A DNA stretch of 64,000 bases from Straminergon stramineum (GCA_963920665.1 OY987268.1:22446501-22510500); one strand, 5' to 3'; shown: positions 1-14,000, counted from the stretch's first letter. The notes: a model not told the origin generated them from the letters alone. Made by a program: numbers and translations.

Positions 1-2929
1 TGGCATTTGTATTCACCCAATGACCACTTGAGAGAAGAACCTAAAGTTTTTTTAGTGTGTTGAACTAGGTACAAGGTACTTGGAATATCTATGTTTGCAA
101 CCTTTAAAGTCATTGAGACAATGCCTTCTGCAACAATGACATTAGGTTGAAGAGTCTTGCGTCCAAGGTGCATTGACATTGACATGATCCAAATATTTTG
201 TTACTTGTTGTTGATTCTTGTGGACTCTTCAAAGTTAGTCAAGTCCGTCAACTTTGGGGTATTGACAAACCTATTACTATTTAGAGTTAAGCCTATCGAT
301 CGCATTGGAGACCATATTGATACTAATATTGTTCAAGAGTATTAGTTTTCTTCCATTCACATTCAATTATGTTAGGAGTTAAATTATCAACTAAGTTTCT
401 ATTCAACTCCTATGAAATTGTAAGCCTTCAATAGTCAAATTTCACTTCAATTTCAAACCAAATCTTGAATATTTTGCTTCACCTATGAAAGATGGTATCT
501 TTCACAATGGAATAGTGGAGTAGTAAAATTTTACTTCAACTTCAAGTCAAATCTTGAACAATCTATTTTACCTACAAAATACTTAAATGTTGTGATTGTC
601 AAACTTCACTTCAAACTTAAGTTAGATTTTGAATTGTCTACTATACTAACAAAAAGGTGGAATTTGTTGGAGACAAAAATTGACTTCAACCTCAAGCCAA
701 ATTTTCATTAGACTAATTCATATACAAAAATTAGAATCTATCACAAACAATTTTCTCTTCTAGTCGATCATTTGAACAATCAAATTTCACTTTAATGTTA
801 AGTAAGATCTCAAATTGTCTACTTTACCAAAAAAGAATTGGAATCTATCAAAAGATGAATTTGATCCATTCTTTAATCCATCATGAATTTGAACTTGTCA
901 CCCTAATTGTTTTTAGCATCCGCTAATGTCTATGTTTGAGTTTGTCACTTTGATCATAGTACCACTACAACTAATCAATGTGAAAGTTTGACTCTCTTGG
1001 CATTCTTGAACTTGTTCCAATTTTGTTTTTTTGTATTTACAAATACCATATTCAATTTTTAGGCTACATGACATAAAATCATGGAATTTTGAGGCCTCAC
1101 AACTACAACATTATAACCAAAGCTATGAATACTTTGGAATTTGGAGGCTTCACATTTTTTTAGCCACTTTTGTCTAAGTATCCATTTGTTTAAATTTAGG
1201 CTTTGAATAGTCTTCTATACCACTAAAAATTACCACAAGATTTCAAAAGCAACCAATGAAATTTGAAGATTTTTAGGTTTGATCAAGTTTAGGTGATTTT
1301 TCAATTTTTTTAATGTAATTGAAATATTGGGTTCATTTTTGAGAGACATGACATAAAGCCATGGAAAAATATTTTGAGGCATAAATATATATAAAAATTT
1401 ATTCATAATTTTAAACATTAAAAATAATTTTAAAATTTTAAAATTGTTAGTGTAGGATATTTTGGGGGTAAGAAATTTATAGTTTAGAAATATTTAGATT
1501 ATAAATTTATAAACAATAAATTTTAGTTTTAAATTTTAAAACTATACAAATTGCAAGTTTAGAATTTACGATATATATGTTGAGGTCATAGCTTTCAAGA
1601 ATTTAAGATGGTGAACTTTCAACTTTTAAAATTTCCAAAATCTCCAATCAATCATTATGTGTATAGCATAGGAATTCAAAACCCTAATAAATTTTAGAAA
1701 GAATTGTTATCATAGTTGTGGATTTAGTTGGAAGGGTATGATTTATAAATCAATGTTTATAAAAAAAAATTGTTTGAGAGTCATCACTAATTTATATACC
1801 TTCTAACATATTTCTTCATTTTTAAACATTCAAACTACTCCCTAGTCCTTTAAAGGATTAATTCCTAACCCTTAATACTATCAGTGAAACTTTAAAACAA
1901 TTTGTAAGTATTTGACTTCAAATTATGTTGTAAATCATGGCAAGACATATGTTATTGGATTGATAACTTAACAATTAATTAACAACTTTCATTTATATGT
2001 CTTTTTAACATGGCCTAAACCTTGTCATCTTCAAATATGGTATCATGTACAGGGCAAGATCGGTGCATCTCTCCCAAATATTTAATGATTTTTTACAATT
2101 AAGTTTTGATGGGTGTCACAAATAGAAAATTTCTTCAAGGTTCTTTTTTCTATTAAAAAAATTTGATAATAGATATTTTTTTCAAACAATTATCATCTTT
2201 TTGAGAACTATTTTTTGCCAATCCTACCCTACAAGTACAATATTAGAGATGATATTGTTCTACAAGACATTTGCAAGAACTTGCAAACTACACTATATTG
2301 ATTTGGCTTGATAGTGAGAGGGTTTGGGTGGGCAGAATCACCTAACGGCAAATTAGTATCACCGCAAAAAAAAATTGAAAATTGCTACAATACAGGGATA
2401 TTTCAACCCACACTAATTCAAAATAATGTGAAGTCCTTTGGAAAATTAAAATCATGCATACTACCGTCTTATGGCAAATCAGTGCAGTTTTTGAAGTTAG
2501 TAAAGACTGAAGACTATCTGACTGTAGATAAAATAAAGTCCATAAAAAAATGTGATTTGATCACAGACCACAGAAAAACAATACTTTTATGTGTAATTGC
2601 AAAGAAAGCAGTGTATTCATTTTGTTGTCTCCTTGAGAGTTTGTAAATGATCCACGTCTATATACTCTACCGGTATTGAGAAAGAAGAGCAGAGGAATCT
2701 AGTTCAGTCTGTAAGAACCTCACATGACTAAGATAGTGACCAAAACAGTCCTATTACTGAACCAATAGATGTATTCTTTGTTTCTACAATTATTAGTGAA
2801 GTTATCCATCATTCCATCATACCTTTTAAGTTTGCATTGTCCTTTCATGGAAATAGACCATAAGTATATAGAGAGGAGGAAAATGTACAATTTTCCCTTG
2901 CATGAAAAGACATGCTAATCTCCATTGAA
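1..2929. other. AT-rich non-coding DNA
   Basis: AT-rich sequence with many homopolymer runs and stop codons in all frames. The longest open frame (2308-2646, plus, 112 codons) has no recognisable domain and reads like chance. Apart from the degenerate repeat at 420-870 I see no gene, RNA or element ends. Confidence 0.6.
420..870. repeat. Degenerate tandem repeat, about 75-110 bp period
   Basis: A motif of the form TCACTTCAAnnTCAAnnCAAATCTTGAA recurs near 441, 530, 604, 677 and 785, each time followed by an nnTCTACTTTACC-like stretch. Spacing varies from about 74 to 108 bp, so this is an old, decayed tandem array. No function is suggested. Confidence 0.5.
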
Positions 2930-3420
2930 TTAATCCTTTCGGGACATTGTGTGAATCATTTGTTTAAAAAAAAAATCCAAAAGCACTCATTGGAGGTCAA
3001 ACTACTGTGCAAGACCGCAGGACGATAAATCCTCCATTTGAACTGGGCCCTATAGGGCAATTTTGTGGTTTATCTAAGGATAAAAGTAAAAAATGCCCCC
3101 TATTTTGAGCCTTGTCTATAGTAAATCTAGACCTCTCGTAGCTAATTTGGGGTCTTTGATTGCAAATATGAATTCAGAATTTGCATAAAAAATACTGTGC
3201 AAAAAATAAAAAATTCTGCAAAAAAACCAAGGTAAATTTGCCCTTGTGGAACCCAATTTGAATGAAGAATTTAACATCCTCCTGCAAGACTTCCCCTTCC
3301 TACACAAAATTCCAAAGAATGAACACTTCATATTCTGTCCTACATATAAAAGGATTCTCTATCATCCATCGGACCAAAAAAATGTCCGTGCATCATTCAA
3401 GGGCTAACATATGGCACATG
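2930..3420 (+). repeat. Dispersed repeat family Y, copy 1 (interrupted)
   Basis: This matches 9225-9418 in the same orientation. Shared landmarks are a GGGACATTGTGTGA-like start, TTGGAGGTCAAACTA, a run around CTACACAAAAnAATTCC, and CATCGGACnnAAAAnGTCCGTG near the end. Copy 1 carries about 250 extra bases in the middle, consistent with the small inverted-repeat insertion at 3035-3264. The family is unclassified. Confidence 0.55.
3035..3264. mobile_element. Candidate small inverted-repeat element (MITE-like)
   Basis: The two ends are imperfect inverted repeats: CATTTGAACTGGG...GGGCAATTT on the left, and on the right, read in reverse complement, CATTCAAATTGGG...GGGCAAATTT. The block is absent from the related copy at 9225-9418, which supports insertion. 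I could not settle a target-site duplication, so the borders are approximate and the class is open. Confidence 0.4.
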
Positions 3421-5998
3421 ATGGCCACCACCAACTTCAGGTGGTCACAAATTTCGAACCAAATCTCCTGGGCTGAATTTCAATCTGACTCCTGTACTAA
3501 TATGCAAAAACTTCAGTGCCTTCAGTTGGAGTATGCTGACTAGGCTCTAGCATTCAAATTCTGGCTGACAAATTAATGATTTATTGAGTGTCAATCAGTT
3601 CAGGTCCGTCCTGGCCATCAGGGGCAGGATATCAGTGTCCAAGAGTGTGGGCCATGATATATTGATATAATTGTGCGTGGTTCATGTTCCTTACGTTGGT
3701 GAACTTTCATGCTTTTCATGGCTAGTTCGCTCTTCCTTTTGTTGATATTGTCGGTAACGGGTAAAAGTGACATTCGGGTACATAACGTTTTTTAAAAGTT
3801 GCATGAGGGTCCCTTTTACTTGCGAGATTTGTAGGCCCTCTTCCCAACTTGTACCTTTTACAAATTCAATATATGATTTCAAGGTGGTAAAAGAATTTTC
3901 TAAGTTTTTCATTTTCATTATTATATGAGGCAAAAATGGAGTCTTTTGAAATGAATTGGAAAGAGACAAAACATGGCTCTTCAAGAATTTTATGTATTTA
4001 TGGCAACCAATAAGTCAACTATATACAATTTGAGGAATAAATTTTCTACATGGATTCATTTTTTTATAAGGACTAAAGATAATAGTATTTCTTATATTAG
4101 TTCAAAATTCTACTAGAACTTACACGATTCCATTTTCTAAGCAAAGGGAATTATTGAGAGATTTCAAAGAATGAATATAATTTGTCATCAAAAGAAGGGA
4201 TGTGGGACATGTTTTATATATTATGAATGTTCATGGTTTTTATTATTATAACTTGAAATATTTCATTACCTTTAACTTTCATCCAACACTTGTGTGTCTA
4301 GTAGGTGCACCTAAAATGTAACTTTTTATGAGATAAGTATTTCTTCACTAGGAGAAACATGTGCTTACAATAGAAAGCTTAATGTGCCTTTGAATTATAT
4401 ATTTTTACTACCATAAACACATTATTTTTTAGCAAATATAGTGTCTAAATAGGAGCTTTGCACAATTGTACCACATATGTAATTGAAGATAAAACATAAG
4501 GTTTAGCACTTGAAGGTCATTATCTTATTTTTAATATATATATATATAAAGATGAATATTACTTTTTTTTATAGAAGATTTTATAAAAAAAAAGATGCTT
4601 GACCTTAGAAATGATGGAAATTAGAAGGTTTGAAGCCTATATATGAAGAATTTGATTGCCTCAAAATTAATGATTTCATAGGTTTTCATGTACATGGTTG
4701 TGCATAATTCTCAGAAAACTAACACTTTTGTCAATTTGGGGCATTAATTTTACACTAGAAGTTTTTCAAATTTTTGGCTTTGATTTATGGGATAGTATTG
4801 ACTGTAGCAATTAGACTACCCTTATGAAATACCTTCAATTCTCTAAATGATGCAACATAGTTGTAAGTACTTGAGACTTTAGTAATTTTATGCCTTTTTT
4901 TTATGAGAATTTATGATTTTTAGAATACATAATAACATCTATTTATAATATTGATTCCATCTATTCACATATGCTTACCCCTTGTACAAATCTCCAAATT
5001 TATAAAGATATATTACAAAATATAACAATGAATAGAAATTTCATTATGCCATTCAAGAAAAATTGTAAAATATGGTTAATAGATAACATACAAACAATTA
5101 GATCAATTGCTATATTCATTTACTTGTTTTTAAAAATTTACAATTTACAATTTATAATTCCTTCTAAAGTTAATTATAGATTGATTAATTGTAATTTTCA
5201 CAAGCATTTTTCATGAAGCTCAAATCAATTCTAATTATGGTGATTCTTCAAAATGTTTTTTTGATCATTAACTAAGTCAAGTCATTTTTCTAGGGTCATT
5301 TTTTGAATGGAAAAAGTTATTTTTTTGAAGCCAAATATACCAAAGCCCCTTGAACTTAAGAACATTTATAAAATAGAGCTCCGGAAATCTATATTGTATA
5401 CATGCAAAAGAACTAATGTGAGAATCTAAAAACACATTGATGGATGAAAAAATTGAAATTCAATGTGGTTGGAATATGTTTGCATTCATATATTGTTCAA
5501 AATTTGAACATTATGTAGACCTAAAAATTATGTAGATGTTGACAAAAGTCCATTAGTATGATTTCCTTTAGTACATACGATTCGTTGTAGCCTCTAAATT
5601 TTTGTAGAATTTTAAGTCACTTCTAACAAGGTTATCCACTTTCTATATAAAAAATCCTTGAGTATATTTCAAGTGGGACTTGCAAGATTTCAAATTCCAC
5701 ATTAGACAAAAGTTACTAATATTTTGTCTAGTAGTTTTGTTGCGTGCATTGAAGATGATCAAGGCTCACTTTACATTAGGATCCATTAACAATTTGGAGT
5801 TTGCTCCATTTTCAATCAATTGAGACATACCAAATTGGGTCCAAGTTCTGAACTCCTAAAGGACAAAAAGCTCTTGTAGAACTTTTTGAAGGCTTGTGTA
5901 GGTTCATACAAAGTCATTTGTGAATGGATAGAAGTGAACTTTTTTACCAACAATGTGCATTTGTATTAGCTTAGTGAATTTTTTTATTGGGTGTTGAG
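3421..5998. other. Non-coding AT-rich stretch
   Basis: No coding region, RNA or paired repeat ends are visible. There is a short TA run near 4533-4548. The open frames at 3691-3984 (minus) and 4971-5216 (plus) have no recognisable domains and are rejected. Confidence 0.55.
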
Positions 5999-6927
5999 TT
6001 AACCCCTAAAGGACCATCGTTCCTTTGAGGGACAAATGAGATTTTGGGCAAGTACCTACCATCTCAATTTTTGTCCTGATTTTTTGAAACTTTTTTATAA
6101 AGATAGAAAAATTGATGAGCTTCATGGGAATATAATTTTCTTTTCATTTGGTGCCTGGGAACAAAAATTATGCCCAAATAAGCTCAAAACAGGGTAAAGG
6201 GGGCAGCAAAAAAAGTTTCAAAATTTTGAATTTTTCTATTTTTTATTTGTTTCCCTTATAGATTATATTTTTGTCTACACAGAAAGCTTTGATTCATTCC
6301 ATTTGGATTTGTTATGAGAAAGTTAAAGACAATCTTATTTTTTGGGCAATTAGAGCATCTTCCCAAAAAAATAACTTGTAGGATTCATTTTTGAATGCAA
6401 TTTTTACAATTTAAAAAAAAAAAAGGTCCATGTGGTTTCATTTGCTTTCTAGAACAATCTCACTATTGGAATTAGTACATTTTAATTCCATCTAAGAGAT
6501 ATTAATAATTTAGATTTTCCTTCTATCTTGTACCTACTTCTACTTAACAATTTTTTAAAGAATAAAAATTATTTTTTTTGTATTTTCTTTTTTTCCTAGA
6601 CTCTCAAATCAATTGTTCACTATAAGGATTTTAAGCTCAAAACTCTATAGTGCAAAAAATTTAAGTTAAGAAGGTTCAAAGTCAAATAACATAGTCTCGC
6701 AATGTGTGGAAAAACTTGTTTTCTTCACTTTAAACGTAGATATCTTGCAATCTATGCCGTCAAAATTTCTGAAATTTTTTCCACACATTTTCATACTATT
6801 TAGGTATAAGATCCTACCGTTAGATGTGCAAAAAGTAAAATTTTCAAGTTTTTTACTCTTAGCTCTAAAAATGGCAGTTTTGAGTGTTTTTTTGCCAAAA
6901 CAAAGGCCTTGGTCCTTTAGGGGTTAA
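5999..6927 (+). mobile_element. Non-autonomous inverted-repeat element, TTAA-CCCCTAAAG family, copy 1
   Basis: A 929-bp block is bounded by TTAACCCCTAAAGGACCA on the left and its exact reverse complement on the right (18 bp identical). The same family recurs at 59732-60662 (931 bp), in the same orientation and with a related interior, for example the TATCTTGCAATCTA region near 6740 and 60480. It has no transposase frame. If the palindromic TTAA is the duplicated target, the pattern suits a piggyBac-like element; if only TA is the target, a Tc1/mariner-like origin is possible. Confidence 0.7.
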
Positions 6928-8245
6928 AAAGTCATAGGGTTTGAAAGTTTGGGGACAACTTGGAAAATATGCTAATAGAATGGACAACTAGGTGGACAAG
7001 CTGTGAATTTTTTCATTAACTTTTAGCGCTTATATCTTCCAATCCACAACTCCAAATGGGATATAAATTATTTCCACACATTCTCACAATAATATAGGAA
7101 AATAATATGTGGTTTAAAATTTAAAAAAACTTGGACCTCTTGCTTTGGTGCCCAAAATACACAACAATATAGGACAAGTTGGTCCTATTATTTTGGTGCC
7201 AAAAAATAGCCAACTAATTGCTATATAAGTAGCCACCTCATCAAAAGATACATTGGACGAGTTATGAATGTGAAGCTTTCAAGCTAGATTAATGGCCCCA
7301 TCCAAAAATTTTAGCAATCTCTATGTATAATTTTGGTGGATTTGAAATTTCAACAACTAGGCTCTAATATAAAGTAGACTTTAAATTAATATGTTGGAAT
7401 ATAGGTCTAGGCTAATAACAATTGTCATGGAAGGTTGTTTGGGATGATGACTAAATTACAGTTCTTCGTGAAGATCATCATCACTCTATCTCTAAAAGAG
7501 ACGTAGTATATGTATATTTGTCAAATGGGCCTATAAAATAAAGATTCAATAGCCAATTCCAATACAACAATTAGACAAATTTTTGCATTCAAGGCTACTA
7601 AAAATTTAAGGTTCAACATGATATGTTTCCTTTCTATTTAGTGCTATTGGAGAACTATATATATATGAACCATTTATCAACATTGTGGCAATTTCAAGGT
7701 CTACAAGTAGTGAAGTTGTGGAATTGATGAAGAAAAGTCAAGATGTCTTTCATTGTTGCTATAAAAATCCATCTCAAGTTGAGGTTAAGGCATGTAAGCC
7801 CAAAACTCTACATTATATTTGATGCCATCCTTAGTAACACAATTATATTGCTTCATTTTTACCATCTCTATATTATGTATGCATAATGTATGATCTTATA
7901 GTCTTTCCAATGCAACCTTAAAAAAATACATAACAAAAACCAAACTCAATGGAAAACAACCTCTTCTACCAAGGTTAAGTCAACACCCTAGAAGCTTATG
8001 ACCCATTTCCAACCACTCAAGGAATTGAGCATAGCTATAGGATGGGTTTGGTGAGGGAAATAATTTCCCCATGCACAAAATAGATTTCAAAAGGTTTTGA
8101 ATTTTTTCACATTTTTTTCTCAAAAACAAAATTACCATTAATTTTTTTCGTGAAGATTCTGTTAAACCTATTCTTGTTACATAGGTCATTCTAATTCTGA
8201 CCATAGTTTGGTTACAAAATTAATGTAAGTGATAATTGTGGCTTT

Positions 8246-8248
<3 letters not shown>
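6928..8248. other. Non-coding stretch
   Basis: AT-rich, with no recognisable gene or element ends. Confidence 0.55.
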
Positions 8249-8331
<83 letters not shown>

Positions 8332-8436
8332 AGAGGGAGAGAGGGAGAGAGAGGGAGAGAGCGGGAGAGAGAGGGAGAGAGAGGGAGAGAGCGGGAGAGA
8401 GAGGGAGAGAGCGAGGGAGAGAGCGAGGGAGAGAGA
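8249..8436 (+). repeat. Compound microsatellite (TA)n-(GA)n
   Basis: About 30 bp of TA repeats is followed directly by about 40 bp of GA repeats, a short G run, and then imperfect GAGGGAGA/GCGGGAGA repeats to 8436. Long open frames on both strands here encode only Arg/Glu or Ser/Leu/Pro repeats and are artefacts of the repeat. Confidence 0.95.
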
Positions 8437-9224
8437 TCATTCTATGCTTTCAATGTACACTTTTTGGACATTTTTGCTTCTCTTGTTGGACTTGTTCTAT
8501 GTGAGCTACTACCTAAATCACAACCAATTGGAAATAGAGCAACCTACATAGTAGAAATAGAGAGGTAATCAAGAATGGTTTACTTACCTTATATTTCTTT
8601 TTCATGCCCAAGCACTTCAAAACACTCTCCAATACTAACCTTAGATAGAGATCTTGTGCTTGATTACATTGATGATAGGGTCTTATCTTACATTCAAATA
8701 TGATGTGTTGTGATTGGTTCACCAAATACTTATGGGAAATCCAATGTAGGACCTATCTAATTCTAAGTATTTTCACAAAAGTGAGTTGTAAACAACCTGT
8801 AAAACAAGTAGATGCACAGTATTGAAAGTATGGACATAGAAATTAATGCATGTTTTTAGAAAATCCACCTATTTAAGTTTATCTTCTTTATAGCTTTCAC
8901 ATATTATATTCAAATATTGTTCTTGAATTTCAAACCACTTTAGTTTCTATTAGTCTACATATGATAAAACAAAATGAAAGCTCCTTGCACACAATACCGA
9001 ATTTCCACACAAATTTGCTTAGTTTCAAGTGATCCTATTTTTTAACCCTGTCAAGACATTGCAAACCAAAAAATTGTTCAATGCATGACTTCACTATTGA
9101 CTATAGAAAAAGAAAATGAACCTATTGGTCCAATAATGGGAGAATTTTGGACACTACCTTGGTCATAGGCGCCTACGTCCTTAGAGGGTTAATCCTTAAA
9201 GGAGAGACTAGTGACTGTGAAAAT
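8437..9224. other. Non-coding stretch
   Basis: No gene or repeat ends seen. Confidence 0.5.
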
Positions 9225-9418
9225 CATGGCTTTTGGAACTGTATGACATCATCTACTTTAAGAAAACCAAAAATATCCATTGGAGGTCAAACTATTGTAG
9301 AAGATCTTTCCTTTCCACCCCTAATTTCAAGGATGAATAGTTGCACTTCTATCCTACACAAAAGAATTCCTTGTCAACCATCGGACACAAAACGTCCGTG
9401 TTGACGTTTAAAGGTTGA
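9225..9418 (+). repeat. Dispersed repeat family Y, copy 2
   Basis: Uninterrupted partner of 2930-3420. It shares TTGGAGGTCAAACTA and the CATCGGACnnAAAAnGTCCGTG end, and lacks the inverted-repeat insertion found in copy 1. Confidence 0.55.
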
Positions 9419-10047
9419 AGAGTGTGATTGGGTCCCTCGAAATTAAAGTTTGGGTTGAAGTAGTGATTTGAAGGGCCCTACCCTTGTAGCGGTCTGGATG
9501 GAGATACCCAACCGCCCTGTAAGTAAGTTAGTGCGGCCGGTAGGCTCTTCAACTACTGTAGAATAGTTCTGCAGGAGTTAATTGATCAGGTTTAGTTGGG
9601 AACCGAGCCACTCAGGAGTTCGTCAGATCGAAGTCAAAATTAGAGAATACAAATCATACGTGCAATGAGCACATGGGCAGTATTCAATACACAATACAAT
9701 ATTAATATATTCTCCTCACTGAGACTCTGCTCCGTTATGTGGGGCCTTAAGAATGTTTGTCTTCTTGACAAAACTTCCGTATACCGGTATACCGGTAAGT
9801 TCAGTACAGTAGCCTTTCTCCAGATTGCTGCAGCACAATCAAAGAGGAAGGGAAACCAACCTACGACGGACTGGTTTGCCCTGTTGGTTTTGTTCAAAAT
9901 CTTATAAAATTTTGTACCTGTAAATGTGAGAAATAGGGAGAGCAATTGAAATATTATTTTTTTTGACAAAGTATGAATTTTTGAAGTGTGCTACTCAATT
10001 GGACCAAATGAGTCTTTAGAGTACCTCAAAACCAACAAGAAGTGTAT
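9419..10047. other. Non-coding stretch with overlapping chance frames
   Basis: Slightly more GC than its surroundings. Frames on opposite strands overlap almost completely (9665-9907 plus, 9640-9969 minus). Neither shows a domain, so I call neither a gene. Confidence 0.45.
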
Positions 10048-10210
10048 CCATAATGGTCATCTTACTCATGTATATAGGTCCCAATATTTCTTAGCATGGC
10101 CACAAAATGAAGGCCTAGAAAAGTCATTCCATAATGGTCATCTTACTCATGTAAAGTGGTCCCAATATTTCTTAGCATGGCCACAAAGTGAAAGGCCTAA
10201 AAAAGTCACT
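10048..10210 (+). repeat. Tandem duplication, 81-bp unit, two copies
   Basis: CCATAATGGTCATCTTACTC begins at 10048 and again at 10129. Each is followed by the same GGTCCCAATATTTCTTAGC and GGCCACAAAnTGAA stretches. The copies differ at only a few sites, so the duplication is fairly recent. Confidence 0.85.
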
Positions 10211-10500
10211 TGTCATGATGAATTTAGACTTACAAGGTGGAAGTTCCTATTGTAGTTACTAATCACTCCACTAATCATCATCATCTAAGACATTGCTTGT
10301 GGCCACTAATGCAACCTAATGTAGTCTACATCATTCATCTCATTTATTGAAAAAAAATATGTCTTAGATTGATGCAAGATTGTAATGGGTCATTTCCTAG
10401 GTATCTATCACGGACCCTTCTATAAAATAAAATAAAATAAATCTCATTTGGTCCACAATAAAATAAAATTTTACAGTAAGAAAATCTCATGAGGTTCATA

Positions 10501-10705
10501 CACTACAAGAGAAATGGGTGTTTTAAGTATGGTCCTAGACATAAATTCTTGTAAGTAACAACCTGAAAGGGGTGTTTTTAGTAAAATTTTACTAGAAATA
10601 CATGTGTGTTTAGTAAATTTTAATTGAAAACACCCCTTTCAAGGTCGTTACTTATAGAACTATAAATCTAGGACTATACTTAAAACACCCCTTTCTCTTG
10701 TAGTG
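10501..10705. mobile_element. CACTA-type miniature element (205 bp)
   Basis: It starts CACTACAAGAGAAA and ends TTTCTCTTGTAGTG, the terminal signature of CACTA (CMC/EnSpm) transposons. The arms stay paired for tens of bases (GGGTGTTTTAAGTATnGTCC against its complement), so a single strand can fold into a long hairpin. CATA lies on both sides (10497-10500 and 10706-10709) and is the likely target-site duplication. It has no coding capacity and would be mobilised in trans. Confidence 0.85.
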
Positions 10706-11089
10706 CATATATTTCAAAATGCCCAACTCGGTTTTGTAACTTGTGATACACACCACAATGTTTACTTTGGGGAGAAACAACAAGAAAGAAAAATACATAA
10801 ACTGCTTTACTGCCAACAACCTACCTAAGGTAGGAAATGATGACCTTGAGAACACGCACAAGTGGTTTATCACTCCTTGCATCCAAATATTATGCCCAAA
10901 ACAACAACTTTTGATTTCAACAATGGGACTAGCTTGGTTACTCAATGCTTCATAAACTCTGTGCAAGATTTTCAATTAGTCCATGTAAAGATGGGAAGGG
11001 AGGAAAAACTTGCAAAAGTGAGAATTTTCAGTCTCAATTCTTGTCGATTCTTGTCAAGCTAAAACTCATTTTGCCTCAAAAGCTCCAGA

Positions 11090-14000
11090 TCTATGTCATC
11101 CCGCCTACCTCCCCAGCTCCGTCCCTTGAGGGCGTTAACTTAATATCCCGAGAAGCGCGTCAGCAGAAGAGGGCCAGCAAAGTCTTGCCAGACTGTCAAC
11201 TAAATGACGCCCGTAACAAGAGTCCAGATCTCTGCAGATTACGCTTAGAACACCACTCATAAGCTTACAGTACCCTCACAAATAGTAAACACAAAAAAAT
11301 CAGAATGAAAAGGATACACTAGTTGTCATGGAGCATATTCGCCACCCACCGTTTGCTTTTCTGGTGGATGGACAGCAAGTCTACAGAAACCAGGTAAGAT
11401 AAGGAAGAAGTCTACCGATATGGACGAAGTTAATAAGTAACCGGCGAGGTACCTGGTTATTTGAGTGGTAGGTAGCATTTTGATAAAAACATTTGAATGT
11501 CAGCACTGAGTGTTGCAATCTGCGCACTGCTACTAGCTAGGGTGCTTTACTGATGGATTTCCATAATAAAATTGATGTAGAATCGATCTCTTTTGAGGTT
11601 TTGTGTCTGCTTTCGTCGTTTTTTATGGATCATGGGAACGCAATTTCGGCGATTTTGAACCCGGGATTGATTGATTCAATAATTTGGGTTCATTTAAAAC
11701 TCTGCCGCTGTAATTTATGATTAGGAGATTACTGAGTTTGATAAATCACGTAGATGATCGTGTCAGCTTGCTTCTGGAAGAATTTTGATAGAGGCTGCTG
11801 CTAGAAATTTGATGAATCGATCTTACTGCCGGAAATTCGGTGGATACTCAAATTCAATGGTGGTGTTGAACAACTGAACTCCATTCAGTTGTTGTTCAAA
11901 AGTGGTGGTGTTCAATGGTGTTACGTATAGAAGAGTTGCGTCCACTTGTTTCATACGGACCCTGTTCACATTATAAAACTGTTTTTCTTTCAATCACGGT
12001 GTCTATACCTTGAGAACATCCACTTCACAAGTATTTTGTCATGGTACAGAATGTTAATTCGTGATTTATGGGTATTCACAAGTGTTATATTCGAGAAGCC
12101 TAACATAGTGTTAACCTAAGGTGTACCGATTGTTATGCCAAATCCAGCGCCTGTAGCTCAGTTCGTCAAAAGAGATTTGCAGAGCACAGACATTTTTGTG
12201 CAACTCAGAATTAGTATGTCAGTTTTCTGTTTGGCATGGACAAGCATCCATGTGAGAAAAGCAAAAGGAAATTTTCATCCATGAACGCCCTCGGATATGA
12301 ACACTTCTCCGTCCATGTCTAACCTGGATACGGACTCAGTAGGTCGGAACAAACGAAGATGGCAAAAGAAAACCACATTGTAAACTTGTTCCCGTGGTGG
12401 CCACTGAGAGAACGCCACAACAACGAGACTCTCCGACATCGGTTTATGGGAAGCAGGCGGGTTGTGGTCCATGTGAGCACTCAGCAGTGAGTCCGGCCAC
12501 GAATCATCAATGCGACCAATTGACTCGATCTTTCACAGGACTGGGGCGTACAGGGGGACTCTCAATGCAGGAGTTGTTTCTGCGCCATCGTACCTGAAGC
12601 TGCAGCCAGCAGCATCATCACCACAGGTTTCTGCAATAAGTACCTGAAATGGGTAATTAGATCCATCCCTTTTCTTTGTACTGCGACGTGACTCCCGATG
12701 CCGTGGTACATACTCCATAGCCATCGAGGTAGCCACTAGCCAGGGGAGTTGAATTGCAGACTCGCAGTGCAACCCGGCCTCGTCACCGGATAAGGCCGAC
12801 CACGACGAGTCTGTGGAGGTGGCCAACATGCACTCACAATATCGAGATTTATTGCAAATCAGGACTCAGGAGGGTTCTCGCATCATTTGACTTCGTTGCG
12901 TAGCAGAGACGTTGGAGTCGCTACGTGTGACGGGGATGGAAAGCTTATTAGGATGAGACAGAGAACGTGACCGACCAGTTCTTCGGGGATTCGGAGGGAA
13001 CAAATAATAACATTTGATGCAATTGAGTTCACGGGTCCCGCATGCGCCTCGTGCTCTGCTAAAATTGGGAGAATACTAGTGTTTTGGGGTTTTAGGGTTT
13101 TAGGGCTTAGGGTTGGACCTTACGACCTCTGTAAACTCGGCGAACTGGTCGGGCGTGTGTTACTAAATCTCGCAAAGCGCCCCCGACGAACTCTCTTCCA
13201 ACGTGAGGTTGGGAAGCCATCCGCAATTCATGTGATTCCACAGAAATGGATCTCAGAGTTCCCCAGTTGATTGAGAGCACCGGCCACTGTGATTATTACT
13301 GTGCTCAGCAACCCGAAGTTGCTTTCGGATGCAAGCTCAAAAGCGGATCAGTCTCTGCTGCAAAAGACGTGAAGGGATAGGAAAGGAATCTGTTCAGAGT
13401 GCAAGACGGCAACACGACATCCGTGGTCCATCAAACTTTAAAATTGTTCATACAGTAGGCGCTCCACCCACCACAGGAGTCTTTCACTGTCCCCCCCTGA
13501 CCCTGACCCCTAACTTATCTGCCTTTGACATCCTGCTACGGAAATGCTTCGTCCCTTCATTTTCTGTGAGATAACAAAAATTGCGGCCCCTCCCTGCATG
13601 ATACAAATTCTGAACTCCTCGAATCCCGAGCGCGATAGCTCGTGTGATTGAACATATAATCATTTCACGCAATCACACAACATTGGATAGAATCTGTGGG
13701 AAGGAAATAATATTGACACGGTCAAGGAGTAGGAAAATAGTGAAATACAGAGTATAAGTTAGTCTTCATATGCTCTTTCTTGAACATTCAAAATAAGGAA
13801 ACATTTTGGACACAGCTGCACCTGTCCGAGTATCCTACAAATTGCTAACCAGGTTTGTCGGAGGAGGCACATAAAGCGACCGATGAAGACTTCGTCCAGA
13901 TCAACTAAAGGGAAGACATTCAGTGGAAATTCCTCTTCTACCGCCTTGTCCAGCAATTCACTTGGGAAAGAAGCTGCTTAGGTTTGGTAACCAAGTCTAA

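Noticed and set aside
8186..8568. Arg/Glu-rich and Ser/Leu/Pro-rich open frames
   Set aside because: They are translations of the TA/GA microsatellite.
9176..9206. Possible third end of the TTAACCCCTAAAG family (GAGGGTTAATCCTTAAAGG)
   Set aside because: Only loosely similar, with no partner end or shared interior.
9640..9969. 109-codon minus-strand frame overlapping an 80-codon plus-strand frame
   Set aside because: No recognisable domain, almost complete overlap of opposite frames, and no supporting context.
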